64,000 nt of DNA from DAIDKA01 sp963708865 (GCA_963708865.1 CAVPUC010000004.1:186001-250000); one strand, 5' to 3'. Positions 49,864-59,164 are shown, numbered from the stretch's first letter. Notes: generated by a model not told the origin, from the sequence alone. Made by a program: numbers and translations.

Positions 49864-49883
49864 GCGTAGGATTGGACTTACGC
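49864..49883. promoter_or_regulatory. GTAGGAT-GGACTTACGC motif, copy 1
   Basis: GCGTAGGATTGGACTTACGC, with an extra CGTAAGC 14 bp to its left, lies about 75 bp before the small gene at 49959. Nearly the same word occurs inverted at 54371-54389. A regulator binding site is likely. Confidence 0.45.
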
Positions 49884-49958
49884 CAAGACTTGGGTTCCAC
49901 CGAATGGGGCGCGGCATGGGCTTTGGCGATCATGGCCCCGCCCTACGGGAGGAATTCA

Positions 49959-50150
49959 ATGACGTACCGAAATACTCTTATTGAACGGACACGGCAGTTC
50001 GAATCGCAAAATGATGAGCCTGCGGTGCTGGATTATCTGCAGCTGCGCAATCGCCAGTGTCTGTACGACTGGCAGATGAGGCGCGCGGAATACGCGCTGT
50101 CCCATCGCCACCTGCGGCCGAATGATCCGCAGAATCGCTCAGTCGCGTAG
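49959..50150 (+). CDS. small hypothetical protein
   Basis: A 63-residue polar helical protein (MTYRNTLIERTRQFESQNDE, LDYLQLRNRQCLYDWQMRRA). GGGAGGAATTCA is a strong ribosome site. No family recognised. It has a conserved-looking motif upstream and sits in a stress-gene cluster, which suggests a stress-induced small protein. Confidence 0.65.
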   Translation: MTYRNTLIERTRQFESQNDEPAVLDYLQLRNRQCLYDWQMRRAEYALSHRHLRPNDPQNRSVA

Positions 50151-50155
50151 CGCGC

Positions 50156-50932
50156 CTACTCCTCGGACAGCGTCAAGAGAATATCGGCGTACCAGGCGCA
50201 GTTAAGGCCCAGCGCCTCATCTTCGACCGGGTCGCGCGTGGCCATGTCAAAGCGCGAGGAATGCACGCCGAGCAGCCGGCAGGACATGGCGCCGCGCTCG
50301 CCCGCGCCGCCGGGCGCGCGGATGACCACCGGCGAGCCGCTCGTGCCGCGGTGGGTTCGGGCATCGGTCAGAAAATACCCCATGCCCTGGAATCTTAAGC
50401 CGTAGGAGGAGGCGAGCGAGGCACGGCGCACGACCGGCATATGATGCAAGGCGTCATGAAAGCCTAACGGAAAACCGATCACCAGGAGCGCCGCGCCCAC
50501 CTCGATGAATTCCTCATCGGCTGCGATGTGCTGCGGCGTAAAGGCGCAATACACCGCCTCCGCCGGCAGCAGCGCCTGATCGATCTCGATGAGCGCGACA
50601 TCCACCTCGCCGGCCGAGTCGGTCGCCTGCCGCCACAGGCTCAGGCGCTCGCGATAGAGCGGAATGGACACCGTGGCTGCCTCGGCGATGTCATCACGAT
50701 TGGTGTGCAGCTCGATGGTGATGCGATCGGGGAAGTGCTTGCCTTCCGTGTCGATGAAGACGTGACGACTGGTCACGAGGAACAGGCGCTGGTCGCGTGC
50801 CAGAAAAAAGCCGGTGGCGGAGGTGAGGCCAAGATCCCCCGCAAACGTGCCGATGCGGGTACACGTCAGCAAGAGCGGATCAATGCCGGGAACAGGGTTG
50901 TCCGATGCGACCGCTGCGCCACTCAACGACAT
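50156..50932 (-). CDS. trypsin-like serine peptidase without signal peptide
   Basis: A 258-residue protein with the chymotrypsin-fold triad in order: His in LFLVTSRHVFID near 57, Asp in EVDVALIEIDQAL near 112 and Ser in HRGTSGSPVVI near 195. No signal peptide or PDZ domain is seen, so it should be cytoplasmic and unlike DegP. The start is chosen from GGAG seven bases upstream; a longer start 14 codons earlier is less likely. It converges on the small gene at 49959. The substrate is unknown. Confidence 0.75.
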   Translation of the reverse strand: MSLSGAAVASDNPVPGIDPLLLTCTRIGTFAGDLGLTSATGFFLARDQRLFLVTSRHVFIDTEGKHFPDRITIELHTNRDDIAEAATVSIPLYRERLSLWRQATDSAGEVDVALIEIDQALLPAEAVYCAFTPQHIAADEEFIEVGAALLVIGFPLGFHDALHHMPVVRRASLASSYGLRFQGMGYFLTDARTHRGTSGSPVVIRAPGGAGERGAMSCRLLGVHSSRFDMATRDPVEDEALGLNCAWYADILLTLSEE

Positions 50933-51002
50933 GTCACGGCTCCGGGTCGGGGATGGCGCGATTGTGCCAGACAATGCGCGCCGTGCACCCGCAAGCTTGC
51001 GC

Positions 51003-51152
51003 TCAGAGTGGATTTCGGCCGCGGATGATCCGGATGATGATCACGATGACGGCGATCACCAGCAGGATATGGATGAAGCCGCCGAGTGTGTACGAGGAGA
51101 CCATCCCCAGCAGCCACAGGATGACCAGCAAAACGGCAATGGTTTCCAACAT
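51003..51152 (-). CDS. lmo0937-type small membrane protein
   Basis: A 49-residue protein of two membrane segments: MLETIAVLLVILWLLGMVSS and IHILLVIAVIVIIIRIIRGR. This pattern is that of the lmo0937 family, small stress-linked membrane proteins often found beside CsbD, DUF883 and BON-domain genes. AAGGGGA precedes the ATG. Confidence 0.85.
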   Translation of the reverse strand: MLETIAVLLVILWLLGMVSSYTLGGFIHILLVIAVIVIIIRIIRGRNPL

Positions 51153-51269
51153 TCGAGCGTTCCCCTTGGCGAGGGGCGCAGTGTGCGGCGGCACCGCCAC
51201 GTTGGTAGCGGCAGCAGCGCTTGATGCGGCATCAGTCGCCTCCCACAGATAACCTTTGGGGAGAAACCC

Positions 51270-51665
51270 TCAGGCGCGAGCCGCGCGACGGATGGCATCG
51301 ATCAATTCGTCGGGGTCGCCACCTTTGGGCACGACGGCCACGGCGCCACCATCCAGTGCGCCGGAGGCGAGCCGGTCGATGTCGTAGCCACTGTGGATGA
51401 CGATGCGCGTCTTGGCATTCGCGGCGCGAAGCCGCGGCACCAGCGGCAGGCTGGTGATGCCGCCGAACAGCAGGTCAAGGACCAGCACGTCGGGCTGGCT
51501 GCTCGCTACCGCGTCCATGAGCTCGTGCGGGGCCGCGATGCGCGCAACGCACTGTAGTCCCGGGCTCGCGTTCACGAGCTCAGCCAGCATCATCAGCAAG
51601 TCATCGCTGTCATCGGCGATGGCCACGCGAATGAGCGGCAGGAGGGGTTCAATTTGGGCCGTCAC
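51270..51665 (-). CDS. stand-alone response regulator receiver
   Basis: A 131-residue receiver domain with no output domain. It has the acidic pair in RVAIADDSDDLL, the phospho-Asp in VLVLDLLFGG and the Lys in VAVVPKGGDPDELI. It starts at GTG, supported by GGAGA five bases before it. It may relay phosphate from one of the nearby hybrid kinases to a DNA-binding regulator. Confidence 0.8.
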   Translation of the reverse strand: MTAQIEPLLPLIRVAIADDSDDLLMMLAELVNASPGLQCVARIAAPHELMDAVASSQPDVLVLDLLFGGITSLPLVPRLRAANAKTRIVIHSGYDIDRLASGALDGGAVAVVPKGGDPDELIDAIRRAARA

Positions 51666-51781
51666 AGGTTCTCCGGGAAGTCCCGGAGATGTTACCGCAG
51701 TCCCCCACAACGTGGTGCGCTGCGACCCACAGCGGCCGATCCCGCCCGGACGCGCGGAGGTCCGGGCGGGGTGTGCCGACG

Positions 51782-52159
51782 CTAGCGTCGGCCGAGGATG
51801 AAGCCGGCAGCGATGGCGGCGAGCGCGGCCACGCCGATCACCGGCCAGGGACGCACGTGCACAAAATCATCCACGGCGGAGGCCGCCTCGCGGCCGCGAT
51901 CCGTCAGGGACTCGATGTCATCCGCCAGGCGCTCCTTGGCCTCGGCGAGGGACTCCTGGAGCCGCTCCCGAGCCTGCTTGGCCTGGTCGCCGACCACATC
52001 GACCGTGCTGTGCAGCAGCGCCTCGGCGTCGGCAAACAGGGTTTGAAAATCCTGAGTGGCCCCACGGGCGGCGCGGCGCGCAGCCTGCGCGGAACGGGCC
52101 CCAGTGCTGCGGCGACTTCCGGTGCCGTGTCCATTTCGACCTGCCGTAACTGAAGCCAT
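51782..52159 (-). CDS. DUF883 (ElaB/YqjD-type) membrane-anchored protein
   Basis: A 125-residue protein with a basic N-terminus, a long amphipathic helix (QAKQARERLQESLAEAKERL) and one C-terminal membrane segment (RPWPVIGVAALAAIAAGFIL) ending GRR. This is the DUF883 pattern; E. coli relatives anchor ribosomes to the inner membrane in stationary phase. GGAGATT precedes the ATG. Confidence 0.88.
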   Translation of the reverse strand: MASVTAGRNGHGTGSRRSTGARSAQAARRAARGATQDFQTLFADAEALLHSTVDVVGDQAKQARERLQESLAEAKERLADDIESLTDRGREAASAVDDFVHVRPWPVIGVAALAAIAAGFILGRR

Positions 52160-52260
52160 ATGCCAAATCTCCGTTCGGTGCCAGTAATAAGGCCCGCAGC
52201 TTGACCACGACCGAGCATCAAGCCTGCCAGCCAAAGGGTTTCTCTTCGCGTCAGCGGGGG

Positions 52261-52308
52261 CTTACGAGCACTGTATAGGTTAAGCTTACGTGTAGGACGA
52301 TTCCGACA
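52261..52308. promoter_or_regulatory. CTTACG / TGTAGGAC repeat region
   Basis: The words GCTTACGAG (52260) and GCTTACGTG (52284) are followed by TGTAGGACGATTCCGACA. The same half-words CTTACG and TGTAGGA occur upstream of the genes at 49959 and 54467. It lies between the divergent DUF883 and LuxR-type regulator genes. Confidence 0.45.
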
Positions 52309-52462
52309 ACCCGGTCAGGTTGGCGTCTGACGGTGCCCGCGGGCAAGCGTGTGCAGGCTACGGTTGCGATGAAGGGGTGGTTATGGCGTACGGCCTGGCG
52401 CACAGTCGCCGAGGCCCCAGCACCCGCTCAACTAGACTTACGATCGATCAGGAGGAGTGGCA

Positions 52463-53095
52463 ATGGTACGCGTACTCATAGCAGATGATCATGCGCTGAT
52501 CCGGTCCGGATTGATGCAGCTGCTGCAGGAAGATCGATCCATCCGTGAAATGGGCGAAGCCGCCACCGGCGAGCAGACGCTCGACAAACTGCGCGAGAGT
52601 CGCTGGGATCTGCTGCTGCTGGACATCAACATGCCCGATCGCAGCGGTCTGGACATCCTCAAACACGTGCGCTCAGGATTTCCCGATACCCGCGTGCTGG
52701 TATTGAGCGGCTACCCGGAACGCCAATACGCCCGCAATGTCTTGCGCGCGGGCGCCAGCGGCTATCTGGCGAAGGATGCCGCGAGCGAGGAGCTGCTGCG
52801 CGCGGTGAAGATGGTCATCCAGGGGCGCCGCTACGTCAGCGCTTCGCTGGCGGAACTTCTGGTCAATGATCTCGATGTGGATGCGCAACAGCCCATCCAT
52901 TCGCAGCTGTCGGAGCGGGAGTTCCAGATTTTCTGCAAGATTGCCGTCGGCAAGTCGGTCTCGGACATCGCCGAGGAGCTGTGCCTGTCAGTCAAGACCG
53001 TCAGCACCTATCGCAGCCGCGTGCTCGAAAAGATGAGCTTTACCAGCAATGCCGACATAACGTCCTACGCCCTGCGCAACGGATTGATGCAGTAA
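52463..53095 (+). CDS. LuxR/NarL-family response regulator
   Basis: A 210-residue two-domain regulator. The receiver domain has RVLIADDHALIRSGLMQLLQ, phospho-Asp in LLLLDINMPDRSGLDIL and Lys in GYLAKDAASEELL. The C-terminal LuxR domain has SEREFQIFCKIAVGKSVSDI and AEELCLSVKTVSTYRSRVLE. The start (MVRVLIADDH) follows AGGAGG at good spacing. Its partner is probably the NarL-type kinase encoded 1 kb downstream on the other strand. It is a candidate to control the stress genes around it. Confidence 0.92.
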   Translation: MVRVLIADDHALIRSGLMQLLQEDRSIREMGEAATGEQTLDKLRESRWDLLLLDINMPDRSGLDILKHVRSGFPDTRVLVLSGYPERQYARNVLRAGASGYLAKDAASEELLRAVKMVIQGRRYVSASLAELLVNDLDVDAQQPIHSQLSEREFQIFCKIAVGKSVSDIAEELCLSVKTVSTYRSRVLEKMSFTSNADITSYALRNGLMQ

Positions 53096-53155
53096 GCCAT
53101 GGACTGTAGGACGGTGCCCGATAGCGCCATCCCCCGGCCCCGCTATCCTCATTGA

Positions 53156-53566
53156 GTGATCACCCCGACTACAACGCCTGCCAGCACCCGCACCGGCGCG
53201 CTCCGCATCCTTCTGGTGGAGGATTCGGAGCTGCTGGCTGAACGGCTGCGGGAGGTGCTGGGGCAGATCGCCGGGGTCGAGGTGGTCGGCACCGTCGTGG
53301 ATGAGGGCACGGCCGTGACCATGGCCCGGGAGGGCGACATCCACGTGCTCATCCTCGACCTGCAGCTCAAACAAGGCACGGGCTTTGGGGTCATGCGCTC
53401 GCTCGGCGCCGATCGGCCGGCCATCATCGTTTTCACCAATTACGCGCTCCCGGAGTACCGGCGCCGCGCCGAACAGCTGGGTGTCGAGTACTTTCTGAAC
53501 AAGTCGCTCGACTTTGAACGTCTGCCCGAGGTCATCAGGACCCTGGCGCAGACCCCCCACTCCTAA
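53156..53566 (+). CDS. stand-alone response regulator receiver
   Basis: A 136-residue receiver: LRILLVEDSELLAERLREVL, phospho-Asp in VLILDLQLKQGTGFGV, Thr in AIIVFTNYALPEYR and Lys in YFLNKSLDFERL. A GTG start after an unremarkable leader. It has no output domain. It ends at the same bases as the converging kinase would, once that gene is repaired. Confidence 0.8.
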   Translation: MITPTTTPASTRTGALRILLVEDSELLAERLREVLGQIAGVEVVGTVVDEGTAVTMAREGDIHVLILDLQLKQGTGFGVMRSLGADRPAIIVFTNYALPEYRRRAEQLGVEYFLNKSLDFERLPEVIRTLAQTPHS

Positions 53567-54280
53567 GCGGACTCCAGGCAGCGGGGCGGCTGCTGCGATT
53601 TCGGTGCCCTGCCCCGCCACCGAATGCACGGAGAAGCGGCCGCCGACCGCCTTCATGCGATGGCGCATGCTGCCCAGTCCGTGGCTGCCCAGGGTTCTTA
53701 AGCGATCCGAAGTCAATCCCACGCCGTTGTCTTTGACCAGCAGCTGGATGAGATTGCCGGGGCGCTCCACGCTCACCTTGACGGTGACCTTATTGGCACG
53801 CGCATGGCGAATCACGTTCGACAGCGACTCCTGCAGAATTCTGAACAGGGCGATGCCCACATCCTTGGTCAGGGGCGGCTCCGGCAACGACAGATCCAAT
53901 TCGGCCTTGAGCCCGATTGGGGCGCAGGTCTCCTCCACCACCCAACGCGCCGCCGCATAGAACCCGAGATTGTCGAGCAGCGTCGGCCGCAGTTGTTCGA
54001 CCACGCGGCGCTTGAACGCGATGCCGGTTTCCAGCGCCCGCTCGAGGCGCTCCCAGCGGGCGACGACTTCCGGATCGGTGCTGCCGATTCTGCGGCGCAG
54101 CCAGGCAAGATCCATCTTGGCCCCCACCAACGCGCCGCCCAGTTCATCGTGTAACTGGCGCGCGAGCAGCACCTTCTCAGACTCGGCGATGATCTGCAGA
54201 TTCGCCGCGAGCTCCGACAGTTCGGACTCGCGGTCATCCTGGCTCGGCGGCGTGCCGATCGCTGGATTCTCTTGCTCCAT
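53563..54280 (-). CDS. NarL-type sensor histidine kinase, 3' frame break
   Basis: About 239 residues without membrane segments. The HisKA_3 helix (LLARQLHDELGGALVGAKMD) carries the phospho-His, and the HATPase part has ILQESLSNVIRHARANKVTV, then VKDNGVGL and GSHGLGSMRHRMKAVGGRFS. The frame as written runs on through the opposite-strand receiver gene to 52988, which is not credible; a one-base change near 53585 would stop it at the TAG that overlaps the receiver's TAA. It is probably the partner of the LuxR-type regulator. Confidence 0.8.
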
Positions 54281-54370
54281 AAGTTAAAACACTCCCCCTA
54301 GGAGTCCCGCAGCGCAATATTCAATATACCCTTCGCAGCCCTAAGGATTGCCTAAGCGCCCCTCGCGTAA

Positions 54371-54389
54371 GCGTAAGTCCCATCCTACA
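54371..54389. promoter_or_regulatory. GTAGGAT-GGACTTACGC motif, copy 2 (inverted)
   Basis: On the reverse strand it reads TGTAGGATGGGACTTACGC, matching copy 1 at 17 of 19 bases; a further CTTACGC follows it. It lies between the divergent kinase and phospholipase D genes. Confidence 0.45.
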
Positions 54390-54466
54390 GTCAAAGCGCG
54401 CCAGATCGCGGCAGGGCGCGGCGCGCGGAACTGCAAGACTGGAACTTGAGCTTACGGAGATCTGCC

Positions 54467-56051
54467 TTGCCTCCCAGACTGCGCCGGACACTGGCCAAAG
54501 CGATGCTTGCGGCGGCTTTGCTGCTGTCTGGGTGCGCTACCGTACAGTCGGCCCATCAGTATCCGCGTACCGCATCCATCGCGCTCGCGCACCCCGAAGA
54601 AACCGCCTTCGGCGCCAAATTCGCGGCGCTCGCCGCGACCCATGCGGGCGCCTCCGGGTTTCATATCCTGACCGCGGGCGTCGATGGCCTGCTGGTGCGG
54701 GCGCAGCTGATCGATGCGGCCCAGAAGAGTCTGGATCTGCAGTACTTCATCTTCCGCGGGGATCAAACCGGAAACGTGATCCTCGCGGCGCTCGCGCGCG
54801 CCGCCGCGCGCGGTGTCGCCATTCGCCTGCTGGTCGATGACGGGGACACCCTGGATGGGGACGAACGGGTGTTGGCGCTTCGCACCCAGCCCGGCGTTGA
54901 GGTGCGGGTCTTCAATCCGTTCCGCTATCGCGGACACAACCGTCTGCTTCGGGGTCTGGAGTTTGCCGCGACGTTGTGGCGCCTGGACTACCGCATGCAC
55001 AACAAGCTCCTGGTCGCTGACAACAGTGTCGCGCTGATCGGCGGCCGCAACGTCGGCAACGAATACTTCCAGGTCGATCCGCGCGGCCAGTTCGCCGACG
55101 ATGACGTGTTCGTCGCAGGTCCCACCGTGCAGGCGCTGTCCGGGACGTTCGATGAATACTGGAACAGCACATTCGCCATACCGGTCGCGGCGCTCGCACG
55201 CCAGTCGAAGGAGGACGCGCGGGCGCTGCGGCGAGGGCACGCGCCGGCCAGTGTCGATGGCGTCGACTACGCCGCCCGCATTGCCAGCGGCGAGCCGCTC
55301 GCAAGCTTGCTGGATGGACGCCTCGCGTTGGTGTGGGCGATGGCCCAGGTGCTGTCCGACAGCCCGGACAAGCGCAGCGCCGATGCCGGGGAGCACGGAC
55401 GGATCATGGTCAGGAACGTCTTGGACGCGGCCCGACAGGTGCAAAGCGAATTTCTGATGATCAATCCCTACATCGTGCCGACGCGCGGTGAATCGGCGAT
55501 GCTCGATGAGCTGCGCGAGCGCCACGCCCGGGTCGGCATCGTCACCAATTCCCTGCGACTCCACGCGTGATGTCCTCGCCTATGCCGGCTACCTCCAGTC
55601 CCGCAAGCCGCTGCTGCAGGCGGGTATCGACCTGTATGAGGTGCGCGCGCAGCTTGGCACCACGCGCGGCAGTGGCCAGACGCGCCGGGTGTCACGACTC
55701 GGCACCTATGGTCTGCACGGCAAGCTCATGGTGTTCGATCGGCAGCGGATCTTCATCGGCTCCATGAATTTCGATGAGCGCTCCCGCCATTTGAATACCG
55801 AGATCGGCCTGATCATCGACAGTCCTGAACTTGCCGATCTCACCGCTGCGCGATTCAACGCCATGGCTGAGCCCGACAACGCCTACCGGCCCTCCTTCGT
55901 GGCGGGCGCAGCGTCGGGGAGCGGGCCCTTGGAGTGGACCACGCAGGAAAATGGCGCCACGGTCGTATACCGCCAGGAACCCTCCCCGAACTTCTGGCGC
56001 CGCTTGATCGTCAACGTGCTCGCCTGGTTGCCGGTGCGCCGCGAACTGTAG
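54467..56051 (+). CDS. phospholipase D / cardiolipin synthase-like lipoprotein, one frame break
   Basis: About 527 residues. It has a lipoprotein signal (AKAMLAAALLLSGCATVQ) and two PLD catalytic HKD motifs: HNKLLVADNSVALIGGRN near residue 178 and, after a frame change near 55560, HGKLMVFDRQRIFIGSMN near 421. The family makes cardiolipin from phosphatidylglycerol or splits phospholipids; ClsC/YmdC-like proteins are the nearest in style. The TTG start is chosen because GGAGA lies well placed before it. A GC-rich hairpin (GCCCGCC/GGCGGGC) follows the stop. The break is one extra base in TCCCTGCGACTCC. Confidence 0.85.
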
Positions 56052-56325
56052 GCAAAAAGAAGCCCGCCAGTCCGGTAAAGGGCGGGCGGGCATCGGTTCT
56101 GTTGAAAACTGAACCGGAGGGGGGGTTTGTTACGTGCGTCCAGACTACCCATCCGCCCCGCGCCCATCTGCCGAATCGGCACTGAAGGTCACGTAGTCGA
56201 TCTCCTACTCTTGCAGCCTTCACGCACGCCTACGCGCACCTTAAGCGTGCACTGACACGCCGGTGGCGCGGCAACTGGCATGGTCACGCTGCGCCGTTTC
56301 TTTCACGCCTTCCTGGAACCTGCTC

Positions 56326-56880
56326 ATGCACGCCCAAAAACCGATTGCGGCCGTTGCGTCATTTGCCGATCGCAAGCGCCTGCCACGCAAGGCGCAGGGG
56401 GGCCTGAAACGCGCCGCCGAGCCCGACACCTACCGCAGCGATCGCCAGTCAGTGTTGCAGCGGTTGAACAATGCGCTTGCCACCGAACTCGTCTGCCTGC
56501 TGCGCTACCGGTTGCACCACTTCATGGCACGCGCTCTGGGCGCGCATCGCATTGCCGAGGAGTTCCTGTTGCACGCGGATGAGGAGCTGTCCCAGGCTGA
56601 CATGATCGCCGAGCGCATCGTGCAGCTGGGTGGCGAGCCGGATTTTGCACCCGACACGCTGCAGGCGCGCAGCCATCTCCGCTACGTCTCCGCGGCTTCC
56701 ACGATCGAGATGGTTCGGGAAAATCTCGCTGCCAAGCGCTTGGCGATCGACAGTTACGAAGCCTTCCTGCAATACCTTGGGGAGGATGATCCGATCACCC
56801 GACGCATGCTGGAGAGCATTGTCGGCGTCGAGCAGGCGCACGCCGATGAACTTTTGGAGCTGGCGCAAGGCGAGGGCTGA
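56326..56880 (+). CDS. ferritin-like (bacterioferritin-type) protein
   Basis: A 184-residue four-helix protein. After a basic 40-residue N-terminus, helices carry ferritin-type ligands: ALATELVCLLRYRLHHFMAR (Glu), EEFLLHADEELSQADMIAER (Glu and His), ENLAAKRLAIDSYEAFLQYL and GVEQAHADELLELAQ (Glu and His). It may store iron or guard against peroxide in the cytoplasm. The start is uncertain, since no ribosome site is obvious; the first downstream ATG in frame is used. Confidence 0.75.
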   Translation: MHAQKPIAAVASFADRKRLPRKAQGGLKRAAEPDTYRSDRQSVLQRLNNALATELVCLLRYRLHHFMARALGAHRIAEEFLLHADEELSQADMIAERIVQLGGEPDFAPDTLQARSHLRYVSAASTIEMVRENLAAKRLAIDSYEAFLQYLGEDDPITRRMLESIVGVEQAHADELLELAQGEG

Positions 56881-56929
56881 GCGCCCACGATACGGTATGC
56901 TCTGATGCACACGCGCATCGGAGCATCCC

Positions 56930-57214
56930 GTGTCGGATAAATCAAACCGCATCATCGTCACGGTGGTCGGGCACGACCGCACCGGCATCATCGCCGAGAC
57001 CTCCCGCGTGCTGGCGGATGCCGGCGTCAATATCGTGGATATCTCCCAGACGCTGCTCGGGGAGTTCTTCGTCATGATCCTGCTGGCCGATCTGACCCAT
57101 GCGACCGTGGGCCTGGATGCCTTGAAGGGGCAGCTGCACGCCAAGGCGCAGCAGCTGGGCTTAAAGATCGACGCCCAGCACGAAGATGTCTTCAAATTCA
57201 TGCACCGGGTCTGA
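56930..57214 (+). CDS. ACT-domain protein, UPF0237
   Basis: A 94-residue single ACT domain: RIIVTVVGHDRTGIIAETSR and VLADAGVNIVDISQTLLGEF. ACT domains bind small ligands such as amino acids. Members of UPF0237 are regularly encoded just before the PFL/UPF0210 gene, as here with 2 bp between them, so this one is probably a regulatory partner. It starts with GTG after GGAG. Confidence 0.88.
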   Translation: MSDKSNRIIVTVVGHDRTGIIAETSRVLADAGVNIVDISQTLLGEFFVMILLADLTHATVGLDALKGQLHAKAQQLGLKIDAQHEDVFKFMHRV

Positions 57215-57216
57215 CC

Positions 57217-58588
57217 ATGCGCAGCGTGTACTTCGAACCCGAGGAGATCATGGAGACCGTGAAGATGGTCCAGATGGAAAATCTGGACATCCGCACCATC
57301 ACCATGGGCATCAGCCTGCGCGACTGCGCGCATCCGCAACTCGCGCAAGCGGCGCGGCGGGCGTACGAGAAGATCTGCCGCCTGGCCGAGCAGCTGGTCA
57401 GCGTCGGTGATGCGCTCGAGCGCGAGTACGGCATCCCGATCATCAACCGGCGCATCTCCGTCACCCCCATCGCACTGGTGGCCGAAAGTTCCGCCGCCGA
57501 TGACTATGTGGTCATGGCCGAGGCGCTCGATCGCGCGGCGGCCACGGTGGGCGTGAATTTCATCGGCGGCTTCTCCGCGCTCGTTGAGAAGGGCTTCACT
57601 CACGGGGATCGGATCCTCATCGATTCGCTGCCCCAGGCCCTGGCGGTCACCGAGCGGGTCTGCGCCTCGATCAATGTGGCGAGTACCCGCGCCGGCATCA
57701 ACATGACCGCGGTGGGGCGCATGGGCGAAGATCATCCTGGAATGCGCCAAGGCCACCGCCGAGCGCGACGGCATCGGCTGCGCGAAGCTCGTGGTGTTCT
57801 GCAATGCCGTGGAAGACAACCCCTTCATGGCCGGCGCCTTCCATGGCGTCGGTGAACCGGAGTGCGTCATCAATGTCGGGGTGAGCGGGCCGGGCGCGGT
57901 GCTCTCGGCGGTGCGCCGGGCGCCGCAGGCGGACCTTGGGGAGCTGGCCGCGATCATCAAGCGCACCGCCTTCAAGATCACCCGCATGGGCGAACTCATC
58001 GGGCGGCGCGCCTCCGAGCGCCTGGGCGTCCCCTTTGGCATCGTCGATCTGTCCTTGGCCCCGACGCCCGCCCAGGGCGACAGCGTCGCCCAGATCCTCG
58101 AGGCCATGGGCCTGGAGCGGGTCGGCACCCACGGGTCCACCGCCGCGCTCGCCATGCTCAATGATGCGGTCAAGAAGGGCGGTGCCATGGCTTCCTCGCA
58201 TGTCGGGGGGCTCTCGGGCGCCTTCATCCCGGTGAGCGAGGACTTAGGCATGATCGAGGCCGCTCAGGCAGGGACGCTGACCCTGGACAAGCTCGAGGCC
58301 ATGACCTGTGTCTGTTCGGTGGGCCTGGACATGATCGCGGTACCCGGGGACACCCCCGCCGCCACGCTTGCAGCCATCATTGCCGATGAGGCGGCGATCG
58401 GCATGATCAACCGCAAAACCACTGCCGTGCGCCTCATTCCGGCGCCCGGCAAGACGGTGGGCGATTTCGTGGAGTTCGGCGGCCTCCTGGGGCGGGCGCC
58501 CGTCATGGCGGTACACCGCCAGTCGAGCCAGGACTTCGTGCGCCGGGGCGGGCGTATCCCCGCCCCCATCCAGGCGCTCAACAATTGA
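57217..58588 (+). CDS. PFL family protein (UPF0210), one frame break
   Basis: About 457 residues, the usual family length. The first part begins MRSVYFEPEEIMETVKMVQM and includes IPIINRRISVTPIALVAESS; the second includes LVVFCNAVEDNPFMAGAFHG and VCSVGLDMIAVPGDTPAATL. The parts are in different frames, joined at 57725-57735 where one surplus base in GGGCGAAGATC must be removed (GRMGKIILECAKATAERDG). PFL-like proteins resemble pyruvate formate-lyase-fold enzymes by name only; the function is not settled. The upstream ACT protein is its constant partner. Confidence 0.88.
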
Positions 58589-58761
58589 GCACTGATGCGG
58601 ACACTCGTGTATGCTGCGCCCCGGATCGTGATCTTTAAGCCTTGTTTGCAATGACCTTTGTCCACACCGACCGCAAGTCCAATCGACAATCGGCTGCGCC
58701 CAGGCGGGCGCTGCTTCCCGTCAAGAAGCCGCACCTCAAACAAAGTATCCGCGAGCCAGGA

Positions 58762-58800
58762 GGCAGGCCTTCCTGCCGGATGTTCTATTTCTTTTTTTCG
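58762..58800 (+). terminator. hairpin and T-run in the leader of the RRM gene
   Basis: GGCAGG pairs with CCTGCC around CCTT; 14 bases later comes TTTCTTTTTTTCG. It ends 14 bp before the RRM gene start, so it may be an attenuator in its leader or a terminator for upstream transcripts. Confidence 0.5.
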
Positions 58801-58813
58801 TGAGTAACTGTTA

Positions 58814-59164
58814 GTGACCAAATTATTTGTTGGAAATCTGCCCTTCTCGGCCACTGAAGAGGCGGTCCGCGCCCTGTTCGAGAAGCATGGTACGGTCGAG
58901 AAGATCGCGCTGATCACCGATCGTGAGACCGGTCGTCCGCGCGGCTTCGGCTTCGTGGAAATGGCCAATGCCGATGCCTCCCGCGCCATGTCGGCGCTGA
59001 ACGGCACCGACTTCGAAGGTCGCAGCCTGAAGATCGACGAGGCCCAGGCGCGTGAGCGCAGTGGCGGCGGCGGTGGCGGCGGCGGCGGTGGCGGCGGTGG
59101 CAACCGCGGCGGCTACGGCGGTGGCGGTGGCGGCGGTGGTGGTGGCGGCGGTCGCCGCTACTAA
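58814..59164 (+). CDS. RRM RNA-binding protein with Gly-rich tail
   Basis: A 116-residue protein: one RNA-recognition motif (RNP2 LFVGNLPF near the start, RNP1 RPRGFGFVEM near residue 45) followed by a tail of Gly with a few Arg and Tyr. Bacterial proteins of this build bind RNA and often rise in cold or stress. It starts at GTG; no strong ribosome site. The leader holds a hairpin/T-run, and a perfect terminator follows. Confidence 0.9.
   Translation: MTKLFVGNLPFSATEEAVRALFEKHGTVEKIALITDRETGRPRGFGFVEMANADASRAMSALNGTDFEGRSLKIDEAQARERSGGGGGGGGGGGGGNRGGYGGGGGGGGGGGGRRY

Noticed and set aside
52988..53562. Long antisense extension of the NarL-type kinase through the receiver gene
   Set aside because: The extension has no domain and covers a clear receiver gene on the other strand; a one-base repair gives a natural stop.
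54452..55564. A 370-residue reverse-strand open frame opposite the phospholipase D gene
   Set aside because: It lacks any domain and mirrors the forward gene, which has two catalytic HKD motifs and a lipoprotein signal.
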